Translations under genes and position numbers: made by a program
The notes under the pieces: generated by a model
What the model saw: only the letters and a program-made list of their open reading frames with translations
Told to the model about the DNA's origin: nothing
The model's database searches: none
In this document: positions 13,788 to 22,053 of the stretch, in pieces
Numbering within the stretch: the stretch's first letter is position 1
How the letters are laid out: every line of letters begins with the position of its first letter
Assembly (NCBI GenBank): GCA_001914195.1
Contig: MKYF01000003.1
Coordinates: forward strand, 1-31,937
Length of the DNA: 31,937 nucleotides
Origin: Streptococcus mitis
Lineage (GTDB): Bacteria; Bacillota; Bacilli; Lactobacillales; Streptococcaceae
Direction of reading: 5' to 3'

Positions 13788-14378
13788 ATGAAACCTTTAT
13801 TTAACTATACAAATATTATTCGTGCTGGACAAATAGATATAAAATCAGTGAGATTAAAAGCTGGTTTAACCCAAAAAGAATTAGCGAAAATAATTGGAGT
13901 AACTAAGCAGACAATTATAAATTATGAAAAAGGCACAACAGAGCCTACTTGGGAAAGACTAGAGGAAATAGCTTTAGCCCTTAATGTGGATATTGAAGAT
14001 TTTTTTCCATATAATGAAATGGGACAAGCAAAAGGTGATTTTGCTTGGGCAGAACATATGGATAGATTGAATAATAATTTTATGTATAGAAGATTGGCAG
14101 AAGAAGAAGTTTATCTTAATTCGCTATTTAAGTATGTTCGATTTCAGCAAGATCTAACAGAAAACAAGATAACAGAAGAACTGCTAAACAAAGAATTATC
14201 CTTTGATAGCAATGTTTCAATCTCTCTTGAAGATAAAGTGAATCTAGTTAAACTTAAATTATCTGAACAACTTGATGAAAACAAAGAACGATTGATTGAA
14301 TTGTATAAGATTGCTGATTCAGAAACGACTATGGAATTGATGAGATATGACATCAATAGAAATTTATCTAAAAAATAA
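13788..14378 (+). CDS. XRE-family transcriptional repressor of element 2
   Basis: A 196-residue protein. The helix-turn-helix is at about residues 18-73 (LTQKELAKIIGVTKQTIINY, then EKGTTEPTWERLEEIA), followed by a long helical C-terminal region. The start ATG 13788 (MKPLFNYTN) has RBS AAGGAG at 7-8 nt spacing; an ATG at 13761 lies inside the operator and is unlikely. It is divergent from the coiled-coil/Rep/int operon, the same plan as in element 1, but the DNA-binding helix and the operators differ, so the two repressors probably do not cross-react. Confidence 0.85.
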   Translation: MKPLFNYTNIIRAGQIDIKSVRLKAGLTQKELAKIIGVTKQTIINYEKGTTEPTWERLEEIALALNVDIEDFFPYNEMGQAKGDFAWAEHMDRLNNNFMYRRLAEEEVYLNSLFKYVRFQQDLTENKITEELLNKELSFDSNVSISLEDKVNLVKLKLSEQLDENKERLIELYKIADSETTMELMRYDINRNLSKK

Positions 14379-14490
14379 AATCTATACCATATGATAACCA
14401 AAAATAGGAAAATTACTTTTTTTACAATAAAAATCTATGCCCCAAAGTCTGATTTAATGATATTTATAATGTTGTAAAACACAATGTTTC

Positions 14491-14551
14491 GAACTCAAAA
14501 TCCAGTGTCCGCAAGGACGTGCCGGTTCGACCCCGGCCGCCGGTATAGTAA
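14491..14551 (+). repeat. att copy 2: 3' part of tRNA-Leu(CAA), right end of array
   Basis: Identical over 61 bp to 8689-8749, with the same anticodon loop, variable arm, T-arm and acceptor strand of tRNA-Leu(CAA). Chromosomal core genes begin right after it, so this is the boundary between accessory and core DNA (attR of element 2). Confidence 0.9.
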
Positions 14552-14557
14552 AGAGCT

Positions 14558-14588
14558 AAGGAACGTAGTTAATCTTCGTTCCTTTTTT
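14558..14588 (+). terminator. Terminator downstream of att copy 2
   Basis: AAGGAACG and CGTTCCTT (8 bp) with an 11-nt loop, then TTTT. Being on the chromosomal side, it is probably the original terminator of the tRNA-Leu transcript. Confidence 0.8.
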
Positions 14589-14598
14589 ATATTATTTT

Positions 14599-14607
14599 TG
14601 CTATAAT
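14599..14607 (+). promoter_or_regulatory. Extended -10 promoter of the ligase-like gene
   Basis: TGCTATAAT is a perfect extended -10 hexamer, 45 bp upstream of ATG 14653. Confidence 0.6.
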
Positions 14608-14652
14608 TATAGTTATTCAAATTTTATTTAGATTATGAAAGTGTAGGGAAGT

Positions 14653-15930
14653 ATGTCTCGTTCTATCGATTTATTAAAACATCGGTATCTGAAAAATATT
14701 AAAGAAAATCCTGAATTGTTTATTGGGGTTGAGCTGGAATATCCTGTTGTAAACTTGGAAGGGAATGCAACAGATGTTGAAGTTATAAAAGATTTATTTC
14801 ATTATTTACTTTCCGCTCTGGATTTCACTGTAGAAAAGGTAGATGATTTTGGCAATCCTATCCAGTTAGTGGATCCGAAAAGTCAGGATGCTATTTTATT
14901 TGAAGTTTCCTATACAACGATTGAGTTTGCATTTGGTAAGGCCGAAACAATTCAGGAGGTCGAAAATCGTTTTAATAATTATATGGATGTAATTCAAAGA
15001 AAATTAGGCGAATCCAATCATGCTATCGTTGGCTGTGGAATTCATCCTAACTGGGATAAAAATGAGAATTGTCCAGTGGCATATCCACGCTATCAGATGT
15101 TGATGGATTATTTGAATTTGAGTAGAAATGTTACTAAATCAGATTTACATAATTTCCCTGAATATGGGGCTTTTATCTGTGGGAGTCAGGTTCAGCTGGA
15201 TATTTCAAAATCCAACTACTTACGGGTGATTAATGCTTTTACTCAAATTGAAGCGGCTAAGGCTTACTTATTTGCAAACTCTGAGTTTACAGGTGCGGAT
15301 TGGGATACAAAAATCTCAAGAGATATTTTCTGGGAAGAATCTATGCATGGTATCTATCCAGAGAATGTTGGTGTCAATGCTAGCCTCTTTAAAGATGAGG
15401 ATGATTTTTTTGACTATCTAGATCATTCTGCAATTTTTACTGCGGAACGTGATGGACAAACCTATTATTTTTATCCGATTCAGGCTAGGGACTATTTGGC
15501 TACACCTGAAATCCAAGCATTTGATCTTAATGGGGAAGAGGTTCTTATTTACCCTCAAGAGAAAGACTTTGAAACTCATCGTAGTTACCAGTACCAAGAC
15601 TTAACGACTCGAGGAACAGTTGAGTTTCGTAGTGTGTGTACTCAGCCTCTAGATAAAACCTTCGCTTCTGCTGCCTTTCACTTGGGATTATTAGTTAATT
15701 TAGATAAGTTAGAAGCTTACTTAGAAACAGAACCTTTCTTTAAAGAATTTGGTCGTGATTACAAGTTTTTAAGACGACAATTTTCTAAGAAAAAGCTTAC
15801 AGATGAGGAAAAAACAACGATTTTTGAATTTTCCAAAGACTTACTCCTGCTAGCTGAGGAAGGACTGGAGATGAGAAATAAGCAAGAAATGACCTACTTA
15901 CAGCCTTTGAAAGAAGAATTGAGCCTATAA
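14653..15930 (+). CDS. Glutamate-cysteine ligase (GCS2) family protein
   Basis: A 425-residue cytoplasmic protein of the glutamate-cysteine ligase superfamily. The N-terminus holds IGVELEYPVV, the conserved Gly-x-Glu-x-Glu substrate/metal motif, and further family-like parts are VSYTTIEFAFG, GCGIHPNW, SQVQLDIS and TRGTVEFRSVCTQP. Members ligate glutamate to an amine; pneumococci are known to import glutathione, so whether this one makes gamma-glutamylcysteine or another gamma-glutamyl compound is open. It has its own promoter and an AGGGAAG RBS. As first core gene after the tRNA site, it is not disturbed by the integrated elements. Confidence 0.7.
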   Translation: MSRSIDLLKHRYLKNIKENPELFIGVELEYPVVNLEGNATDVEVIKDLFHYLLSALDFTVEKVDDFGNPIQLVDPKSQDAILFEVSYTTIEFAFGKAETIQEVENRFNNYMDVIQRKLGESNHAIVGCGIHPNWDKNENCPVAYPRYQMLMDYLNLSRNVTKSDLHNFPEYGAFICGSQVQLDISKSNYLRVINAFTQIEAAKAYLFANSEFTGADWDTKISRDIFWEESMHGIYPENVGVNASLFKDEDDFFDYLDHSAIFTAERDGQTYYFYPIQARDYLATPEIQAFDLNGEEVLIYPQEKDFETHRSYQYQDLTTRGTVEFRSVCTQPLDKTFASAAFHLGLLVNLDKLEAYLETEPFFKEFGRDYKFLRRQFSKKKLTDEEKTTIFEFSKDLLLLAEEGLEMRNKQEMTYLQPLKEELSL

Positions 15931-15965
15931 TTTCTCTTGTAAAAGGAGAATTTTCTGAAAAATCA

Positions 15966-15974
15966 TGATATAAT
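15966..15974 (+). promoter_or_regulatory. Extended -10 promoter of thrC
   Basis: TGATATAAT is an extended -10 hexamer 31 bp before the thrC start. A weak hairpin (TTCTC/GAGAA at about 15933-15951, T-rich after it) just upstream may end the previous transcript. Confidence 0.6.
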
Positions 15975-16005
15975 GGATGAGACTATAGATAAAGGATAGA
16001 GAGTA

Positions 16006-17490
16006 ATGACATTAGTTTATCAATCAACGCGTGATGCCAACAATACAGTAACTGCTAGCCAAGCAATTTTGCAAGGTTTGGCAACGGATGGTGGTTTGTT
16101 TACACCGCTTACTTATCCAAAGGTAGATTTGGACTTTGACAAATTGAAAGATGCTTCTTATCAGGAAGTTGCTAAGTTAGTTTTGTCAGCATTTTTAGAT
16201 GACTTTACAGCTGAAGAGTTGGACTACTGTATCAACAATGCCTACGATAGTAAATTTGATACTCCATCTATTGCGCCTTTGGTGAAATTAGACGGGCAAT
16301 ACAACCTGGAACTCTTCCATGGTTCTACGATTGCCTTTAAGGATATGGCCTTGTCTATCTTGCCATACTTTATGACGACTGCTGCTAAGAAACATGGTTT
16401 GGAAAATAAGATTGTTATCTTGACAGCAACATCTGGTGATACTGGGAAAGCTGCTATGGCAGGGTTTGCGGATGTTCCTGGCACTGAGATTATCGTCTTT
16501 TATCCGAAGGATGGTGTCAGCAAGGTACAAGAGTTGCAAATGACCACTCAAACTGGCGACAATACTCATGTTATTGCTATTGATGGGAACTTTGACGATG
16601 CGCAGACTAACGTGAAGTATATGTTTAATGATGTGGCTCTTCGTGAAAAATTGGCTGCCAACAAGTTGCAATTTTCATCAGCTAACTCTATGAACATTGG
16701 TCGTTTGGTACCACAAATTGTTTATTATGTTTATGCTTACGCTCAGTTGGTTAAGACAGGTGAAATTGTAGCTGGTGAAAAGGTTAACTTCACAGTACCA
16801 ACAGGAAACTTTGGAAATATCTTGGCTGCCTTTTATGCTAAGCAAATTGGTTTGCCAGTTGGTAAATTAATCTGTGCTTCAAATGACAACAATGTTTTGA
16901 CAGACTTCTTCAAGACACGTGTTTACGACAAGAAACGTGAGTTTAAAGTAACAACTAGTCCATCTATGGATATCTTAGTATCTTCAAACTTGGAGCGTTT
17001 GATTTTCCATCTTTTGGGTAATGATGCGGTTAAGACAGCTGAACTCATGAATGCTTTGAATAGCCAAGGTCAATATGAGTTGACTAATTTTGATGCAGAG
17101 ATTCTTGACCTCTTTGCAGCTGAATATGCGACTGAGGAAGAAACAGCGGCAGAAATCAAGCGTGTCTATGAGTCAAATTCTTATATCGAGGATCCACATA
17201 CGGCGGTTGCCTCGGCAGTTTATAAGAAATACCAAGTGGCTACTGGCGATGCGACTAAGACAGTGATTGCTTCAACAGCTAGTCCCTACAAGTTCCCAGT
17301 GGTTGCAGTAGAAGCTGTAACAGGGAAAGTTGGCTTGACTGACTTTGAAGCTTTAGCTCAATTACATGAAATCTCAGGAGTGGCTGTGCCATCAGCAGTT
17401 GATGGCCTTGAAACAGCGCCAGTTCGTCACAAGACAACTGTGGCGGCTGCGGATATGCAAGTAGCGGTTGAGGCTTATCTAGGACTTTAA
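16006..17490 (+). CDS. thrC: Threonine synthase
   Basis: A 494-residue PLP enzyme converting O-phosphohomoserine to threonine, the last step of threonine synthesis. The PLP-binding lysine is Lys112 in HGSTIAFKDMALS; the phosphate-binding loop is ATSGDTGKAAM; PTGNFGNILAAF and a late TASPYKFP are further family signatures. Length is normal for the long (fold type II, ThrC-2) form found in streptococci. It is probably a single-gene transcript: its own promoter lies upstream and a strong terminator follows. Codon use is like its neighbours and there is no sign of damage. Confidence 0.95.
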   Translation: MTLVYQSTRDANNTVTASQAILQGLATDGGLFTPLTYPKVDLDFDKLKDASYQEVAKLVLSAFLDDFTAEELDYCINNAYDSKFDTPSIAPLVKLDGQYNLELFHGSTIAFKDMALSILPYFMTTAAKKHGLENKIVILTATSGDTGKAAMAGFADVPGTEIIVFYPKDGVSKVQELQMTTQTGDNTHVIAIDGNFDDAQTNVKYMFNDVALREKLAANKLQFSSANSMNIGRLVPQIVYYVYAYAQLVKTGEIVAGEKVNFTVPTGNFGNILAAFYAKQIGLPVGKLICASNDNNVLTDFFKTRVYDKKREFKVTTSPSMDILVSSNLERLIFHLLGNDAVKTAELMNALNSQGQYELTNFDAEILDLFAAEYATEEETAAEIKRVYESNSYIEDPHTAVASAVYKKYQVATGDATKTVIASTASPYKFPVVAVEAVTGKVGLTDFEALAQLHEISGVAVPSAVDGLETAPVRHKTTVAAADMQVAVEAYLGL

Positions 17491-17502
17491 GACAGAAGGA
17501 GT

Positions 17503-17535
17503 AAACTCGGTTGGGAAACCAACTGAGTTTCTTTT
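17503..17535 (+). terminator. Terminator of thrC
   Basis: AAACTCGGTTGG pairs with CCAACTGAGTTT (12 bp with one G-U pair) around a GAAA loop, followed by CTTTTC. Confidence 0.85.
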
Positions 17536-17550
17536 CATCAGGAGGAAGGA

Positions 17551-18831
17551 TTGTTTAAGAAAAATAAAGACATTCTTAATATTGCCTTGCCAGCTATGGG
17601 CGAAAACTTTTTGCAGATGCTCATGGGAATGGTGGACAGTTATTTGGTTGCTCATTTAGGACTGATAGCTATTTCAGGTGTATCAGTCGCTGGTAATATT
17701 ATCACGATTTACCAGGCGATTTTCATCGCTCTGGGAGCTGCTATTTCCAGTGTTATTTCAAAAAGTTTGGGGCAGAAGGATAAGGCTAAGCTAGCCTATC
17801 ATGTGACTGAGGCCTTGAAGATTACCTTACTATTAAGTTTCCTTTTGGGAGCTTTGTCCATCTTCGCTGGACAAGAGATGATAGGACTTTTGGGAACTGA
17901 ACAGACTGTGGCCGAAAGTGGAGGACTCTATCTATCTTTGGTAGGTGGTTCGATTGTTCTTTTGGGATTAATGACTAGTTTGGGAGCCTTGATTCGTGCA
18001 ACTCATAATCCACGTTTGCCCCTCTATGTGAGTCTTTTATCAAATGCCTTGAATATTCTTTTTTCAAGTCTAGCTATTTTTGTTCTGGATATGGGGATAG
18101 CTGGTGTTGCTTGGGGGACAATTCTGTCTCGCTTGGTAGGTCTTGTGATTTTATGGTCGCAATTAAAGTTGCCTTTTGAGAAACCGACTTTTGGTTTAGA
18201 TAAGGAACTATTGACCTTAGCTTTGCCAGCAGCTGGAGAGCGGCTTATGATGCGGGCTGGTGATGTCGTTATCATTGCCTTGGTCGTTTCTTTTGGAACG
18301 GAGGCAGTTGCTGGGAATGCAGTCGGAGAAGTCTTGACCCAGTTTAACTACATGCCTGCCTTTGGCGGCGCTACGGCAACGGTCATGCTGGTAGCTCGAG
18401 CAGTTGGAGAGGATAATTGGGAAAGAGTAGCTAGTTTGAGCAAGCAATCCTTTTGGCTTTCTCTGCTTCTCATGTTGCCCTTGACGCTTAGTGTCTATGC
18501 CTTGGGCATACCACTGACTCATCTCTATACGACTGATTCTCTAGCGGTGGAGGCTAGTGTTCTAGTGACACTTTTTTCACTACTTGGTACTCCTATGACG
18601 ATAGGAACAGTTATCTATACAGCAGTCTGGCAGGGTTTGGGCAATGCCCGGCTTCCCTTTTATGCGACAAGTATAGGAATGTGGTGTATCCGCATTGGAA
18701 CAGGATATCTGATGGGGATTGTGCTTGGTTGGGGCTTGCCTGGTATTTGGGCCGGAACCCTTTTGGATAATGGTTTTCGCTGGTTATTTCTACGCTATCG
18801 TTACCAGCGCTATATGAGCTTGAAAGGATAG
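17551..18831 (+). CDS. MATE family multidrug/metabolite exporter
   Basis: A 426-residue membrane protein with about 12 hydrophobic segments in two halves, typical of MATE sodium- or proton-coupled efflux pumps. The N-terminus ALPAMGENFLQMLMGMVDSY is the characteristic first helix, and a similar motif, ALPAAGERLMMRAGDVVII, opens the second half. The start is TTG 17551 placed 1 bp after a very strong purine-rich RBS region (GGAGGAAGGA). The HAD gene follows after 3 bp, so the two are co-transcribed. It is distinct from pneumococcal DinF by context. Substrate unknown. Confidence 0.9.
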   Translation: MFKKNKDILNIALPAMGENFLQMLMGMVDSYLVAHLGLIAISGVSVAGNIITIYQAIFIALGAAISSVISKSLGQKDKAKLAYHVTEALKITLLLSFLLGALSIFAGQEMIGLLGTEQTVAESGGLYLSLVGGSIVLLGLMTSLGALIRATHNPRLPLYVSLLSNALNILFSSLAIFVLDMGIAGVAWGTILSRLVGLVILWSQLKLPFEKPTFGLDKELLTLALPAAGERLMMRAGDVVIIALVVSFGTEAVAGNAVGEVLTQFNYMPAFGGATATVMLVARAVGEDNWERVASLSKQSFWLSLLLMLPLTLSVYALGIPLTHLYTTDSLAVEASVLVTLFSLLGTPMTIGTVIYTAVWQGLGNARLPFYATSIGMWCIRIGTGYLMGIVLGWGLPGIWAGTLLDNGFRWLFLRYRYQRYMSLKG

Positions 18832-18834
18832 GAA

Positions 18835-19455
18835 ATGCAAAAAACAGCTTTTATTTGGGATTTAGATGGGACTTTATTGGACTCTTATGAAGCGATTTTG
18901 TCAGGGATTGAGGAAACTTTTACTCAGTTTTCTATTCCTTATGATAAGGAGCAGGTGAGAGAGTTTATCCTCAAATATTCGGTGCAAGATTTGCTTGTGC
19001 AGGTGGCGGAAGAGAGAAAACTGGATGTGGAAGTGCTAAATCAGGTGCGTGCCCAGAGTCTGGCTGAGAAGAATGCTCAGGTAGTCTTAATGCCAGGTGC
19101 GCGTGAGGTGCTAGCGTGGGCAGACGAAGCAGGAATTCAGCAGTTTATATATACTCATAAGGGGGACAACGCTTTCACCATTCTCAGAGACTTGGGGTTG
19201 GAATCTTATTTTACAGAGATTTTAACCAGTCAGAGTGGCTTTGCGCGCAAGCCTAATCCGGAAGTGGCTACCTATCTGTTAGACAAGTATCAGTTGGATC
19301 CTGAGAAAACCTATTATATAGGGGATCGGACTCTGGATGTGGAATTTGCCCAGAATAGTGATATTCAGAGCATTAATTTTTTAGATTCGTCTTATGAAGG
19401 CAATCACAGGATTCAAGAGTTAGCAGATATTACTTATATTTTTGAGAGCAAGTAA
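18835..19455 (+). CDS. HAD-superfamily hydrolase (Gph/PgmB-like)
   Basis: A 206-residue cytoplasmic phosphatase. Motif I is WDLDGTLLDS (nucleophile Asp10 by position), motif II the Thr of IYTHKG, motif III the Lys in ARKPNPEV, and motif IV YIGDRTLDVEFA with the metal-binding Asp pair. A helical cap follows motif I, as in phosphoglycolate phosphatase and beta-phosphoglucomutase relatives. Substrate cannot be told from sequence. The start overlaps the Shine-Dalgarno of the MATE gene's end (GGATAGGA), implying co-transcription. Confidence 0.85.
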   Translation: MQKTAFIWDLDGTLLDSYEAILSGIEETFTQFSIPYDKEQVREFILKYSVQDLLVQVAEERKLDVEVLNQVRAQSLAEKNAQVVLMPGAREVLAWADEAGIQQFIYTHKGDNAFTILRDLGLESYFTEILTSQSGFARKPNPEVATYLLDKYQLDPEKTYYIGDRTLDVEFAQNSDIQSINFLDSSYEGNHRIQELADITYIFESK

Positions 19456-19545
19456 CGAGAAGATTGTGTCAGTTTTGTGACAGAGACCTAACAAACTTTT
19501 TCAAGTAACCGAGTTTGTTACAATGAATAGACAGTTCTGTTAAAT

Positions 19546-19567
19546 AGGCCCGAGAGGGCTTTTTTTC
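19546..19567 (+). terminator. Terminator/attenuator upstream of the LysM gene
   Basis: AGGCCC-GAGA-GGGCTT ends in seven T. It lies about 90 bp past the HAD stop and 54 bp before the LysM start. A TACAAT hexamer is at about 19520, so a promoter upstream of this hairpin would make it an attenuator; a second -10-like TATCAT lies after it. Confidence 0.7.
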
Positions 19568-19620
19568 TGCTCTTTTTGTGTTATCATAGACAGGTACTCA
19601 TTTGAAAGGAATTTGAAAGA

Positions 19621-20823
19621 ATGAAGAAAAGAATATTATTAGCATCAACAGTAGCCTTGTCATTTGCCCCAGTATTGGCAACTCAAGCAGAAGAAGTTCT
19701 TTGGACTGCACGTAGTGTTGAGCAAATCCAAAACGATTTGACTAAAACGGGCAACAAAACAAGTTATACAGTTCAGTATGGTGATACTTTGAGCACCATT
19801 GCAGAAGCCTTGGGTGTAGATGTCACAGTTCTTGCGAATTTGAATAAAATCACGAATATGGACCTGATTTTCCCAGAAACTGTTTTGACAACGACTGTCA
19901 ATGAAGCAGAAGAAGTAACAGAAGTTGAAATCCAAACTCCTCAAGCAGATTCTAGTGAAGAAGTGACAACTGCGACAGCAAATTTGACAACCAATCAAGT
20001 AACCGTTGATGATCAAACTGTTCAGGTTGCAGACCTTTCTCAACCTATTGCTGAAGCTCCAAAAGCGGTAGAAACTACAAGTACAAAAGAAGTAACAACA
20101 AAATCAGAAGTTGCAGAGACAGTTGCTACTGCAGAAGAAGTCGTGCTATCTACAGGAACCTCTGTTTCAGCGGAGCAAACAGTCGAAACAAGCAGTCCAG
20201 TTGAAGAAGCAGCTCCTCAGACAACGACTCCAGCTGAGAAAGATGAAACTCAAGCAAGCCCACAAGCTGTTTCAACAGTGGAAACAACTACAACTCCAGC
20301 AGAAGAAACAGCAATCGAAACAACTGCAACAAGTGCAGAAGAAGTAAAAGAAGTAGCATCAAGTGAAGCTACACCAGCAGTTTCTACTTATCAACCAGAA
20401 GAGACGAAAACAGTTGCGACAACTTACGCGGCTCCAGCTGCGCCTGATTATGCTGGACTTGCGGTAGCGAAATCTGAAAATGCAGGTCTTCAACCACAAA
20501 CAGCTGCCTTTAAAGAAGAGATTGCCAACTTGTTTGGTATCACATCCTTTAGTGGTTACCGTCCAGGAGATAGTGGAGATCACGGAAAAGGTTTGGCTAT
20601 CGATTTTATGGTACCAGAAAGCTCAGAACTAGGGGATAAGATTGCGGAATACGCTATTCAAAACATGGCCAGCCGTGGAATTAGTTACATTATTTGGAAA
20701 CAACGTTTCTATGCCCTATTCGATAGCAAATATGGACCAGCTAATACTTGGAACCCAATGCCGGACCGTGGTAGCGTGACAGAAAACCACTATGACCATG
20801 TTCACGTTTCAATGGATGGATAA
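19621..20823 (+). CDS. Secreted LysM-domain cell wall protein
   Basis: A 400-residue exported protein. Residues 1-23 are a signal peptide (MKKRILLASTVALSFAPVLA). One LysM peptidoglycan-binding domain spans 48-91 (VQYGDTLSTIAEALGV). A long low-complexity linker rich in Thr, Glu, Ala and Val runs to about 275. The C-terminal domain (about 285-400) has SGYRPGD, HGKGLAIDF with His321 and Asp328, and YDHVHVS with His393/His395, the zinc-ligand layout of D,D-peptidase-like (M15/ARB_07466-type) folds. So it binds and probably cleaves or senses cell wall. The pneumococcal homologue is, as I recall, a member of the VicRK (WalRK) regulon. It is monocistronic. Confidence 0.85.
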   Translation: MKKRILLASTVALSFAPVLATQAEEVLWTARSVEQIQNDLTKTGNKTSYTVQYGDTLSTIAEALGVDVTVLANLNKITNMDLIFPETVLTTTVNEAEEVTEVEIQTPQADSSEEVTTATANLTTNQVTVDDQTVQVADLSQPIAEAPKAVETTSTKEVTTKSEVAETVATAEEVVLSTGTSVSAEQTVETSSPVEEAAPQTTTPAEKDETQASPQAVSTVETTTTPAEETAIETTATSAEEVKEVASSEATPAVSTYQPEETKTVATTYAAPAAPDYAGLAVAKSENAGLQPQTAAFKEEIANLFGITSFSGYRPGDSGDHGKGLAIDFMVPESSELGDKIAEYAIQNMASRGISYIIWKQRFYALFDSKYGPANTWNPMPDRGSVTENHYDHVHVSMDG

Positions 20824-20847
20824 ACCAGACTTGGTAATATCATTTTG

Positions 20848-20899
20848 ACGAATGAGATTTAGCTTTCGTGATAGAAAGCGATTCTCGTTCGTTTTTTTC
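20848..20899 (+). terminator. Terminator of the LysM gene
   Basis: Outer arms ACGAATGAGA and TCTCGTTCGT (one G-U pair), inner arms GCTTTC and GAAAGC, followed by a run of seven T. Confidence 0.85.
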
Positions 20900-20905
20900 T
20901 TTGTC

Positions 20906-21018
20906 ATACTATTCGAAAATCTCTTCAAACCACGTCAGTTTTATCTGCAACCTCAAAGCTGTGCTTTGAGCAACCTACGGATAGCTTCCTAGTTAGCTCT
21001 TTGACTTTCATTGAGTAT
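20906..21018. repeat. BOX repeat element (boxA-boxC type)
   Basis: It starts ATACTATTCGAAAATCTCTT and ends TTTCATTGAGTAT, the known boundaries of the BOX element of pneumococcus and relatives, with the central hairpin CTCAAAG-CTGTG-CTTTGAG. At 113 bp it fits an A-C form without boxB. It lies between the LysM terminator and the MarR promoter and supports the mitis-group assignment. Confidence 0.85.
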
Positions 21019-21071
21019 CAATATGAATGGAAAATGGAAGTTACCATTTTGTAATGATTGAAGCAACATTC

Positions 21072-21126
21072 TTGCAATCTATTTTATTTTATAATATAAT
21101 TGATTAGTCAATTATTGATGAATCAA
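21072..21126 (+). promoter_or_regulatory. MarR promoter with two overlapping operators
   Basis: TTGCAA (21072-21077), 17-bp spacer, TATAAT (21095-21100) is a near-consensus promoter. Two inverted repeats follow immediately: TTGATTAGTCAA (21100-21111) and TTGATGAATCAA (21115-21126), over the expected transcription start. This fits self-repression by the MarR protein encoded next. Confidence 0.8.
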
Positions 21127-21142
21127 CAGAAAGGAGAAAGAA

Positions 21143-21568
21143 ATGATAGAGATTCAAGATTTACTTTATCAACTCCGCTTGTCTGAGCAAGCGAGTACGC
21201 AATTGTTTGAAAAAAGACTTGGGATTAGTTTGACACGGTATCAAATTTTATTATTTTTGCTGAAGCATTCCCCTTGTAATCAAATAGCGGTTCAGGAGCG
21301 TTTGAAGATTGATCAGGCTGCTTTGACCCGACATTTCAAAATTCTGGAAAAGGAAGGTTTGGTGGAGCGTCATCGTAATCCTGAAAATCAGCGGGAAGTG
21401 TTGGTAGAAGCTACGAAGTATGCCAAGGAGCAGTTAGTGGGGAATCCCCCTCTGCAGCATATCAAGGTTAAGGAAGAGATGGAAAGTATCTTAACAGAGT
21501 CTGAGAGAGCAGAACTCAGCCGTTTAGTAAACAAATTGGTTTTGGGTATTGAGAATATAGAAATTTAA
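21143..21568 (+). CDS. MarR-family transcriptional regulator
   Basis: A 141-residue winged helix-turn-helix regulator. The recognition part is IDQAALTRHFKILEKEGLVE (about residues 56-75) and the wing RHRNPENQREVLVEAT. MarR proteins bind as dimers to short palindromes and leave when a ligand or oxidant binds; two such palindromes cover its own promoter. RBS AAAGGAG precedes ATG 21143. The DUF1304 membrane protein starts 10 bp after its stop, so the pair form an operon, and that protein is the likely regulated partner. The effector is unknown. Confidence 0.9.
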   Translation: MIEIQDLLYQLRLSEQASTQLFEKRLGISLTRYQILLFLLKHSPCNQIAVQERLKIDQAALTRHFKILEKEGLVERHRNPENQREVLVEATKYAKEQLVGNPPLQHIKVKEEMESILTESERAELSRLVNKLVLGIENIEI

Positions 21569-21578
21569 GGAGAAATAG

Positions 21579-21941
21579 ATGTCAATTATGACAATTATTT
21601 TAACAACGATCGTTGCTTTGGAGCATTTTTACATTTTTTATTTGGAAAGTATTGCAACGCAATCAGATGCGACTAGTCGTGTCTTTAACATGGACAAGGA
21701 AGAACTGGCTCGTCCGTCAGTAAGTTCATTGTTTAAAAATCAAGGGATTTATAATGCTTTGCTAGGAGTCTTTCTCTTGTATGGAATTTATTTCTCACAG
21801 AATTTGGAAATTGTGACTATTTTTGTTTTATTTGTGATTGGTGCTGCGGCTTATGGCTCTCTCACAGCAGATAAGAAAATTATTTTGAAGCAAGGTGGAC
21901 CAGCTATTTTGGCCTTGATTAGTATTTTACTCTTTAAATAA
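21579..21941 (+). CDS. DUF1304 family membrane protein
   Basis: A 120-residue protein with four hydrophobic segments (about 4-20, 50-70, 75-93 and 102-118). The first includes ALEHFYIFYLESIA, and FKNQGIYNALLGVFLLYGI is the second conserved block of the DUF1304 family. The function of the family is not known; it often lies next to MarR- or TetR-type regulators, as here. RBS AAGGAG lies ahead of ATG 21579. Confidence 0.85.
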   Translation: MSIMTIILTTIVALEHFYIFYLESIATQSDATSRVFNMDKEELARPSVSSLFKNQGIYNALLGVFLLYGIYFSQNLEIVTIFVLFVIGAAAYGSLTADKKIILKQGGPAILALISILLFK

Positions 21942-21997
21942 ATTTGAAAGGCGGTACTAGTCTCGCTAATCCTTTTCACTCCAGAATAAGGGAAATA

Positions 21998-22006
21998 TGT
22001 TATACT
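21998..22006 (+). promoter_or_regulatory. Extended -10 promoter of pcp
   Basis: TGTTATACT fits TGn plus TATACT, 47 bp before the pcp start. Confidence 0.55.
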
Positions 22007-22053
22007 TGTCTTTAAGAAAATAGTTTCATTGAATTGGTTTTGAGGAGTTAGAA

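Noticed and set aside
19660..20583. Long open frames on the strand opposite the LysM gene, and similar ones opposite other core genes
   Set aside because: They lie wholly inside well-recognised genes, have no RBS and show no family features.
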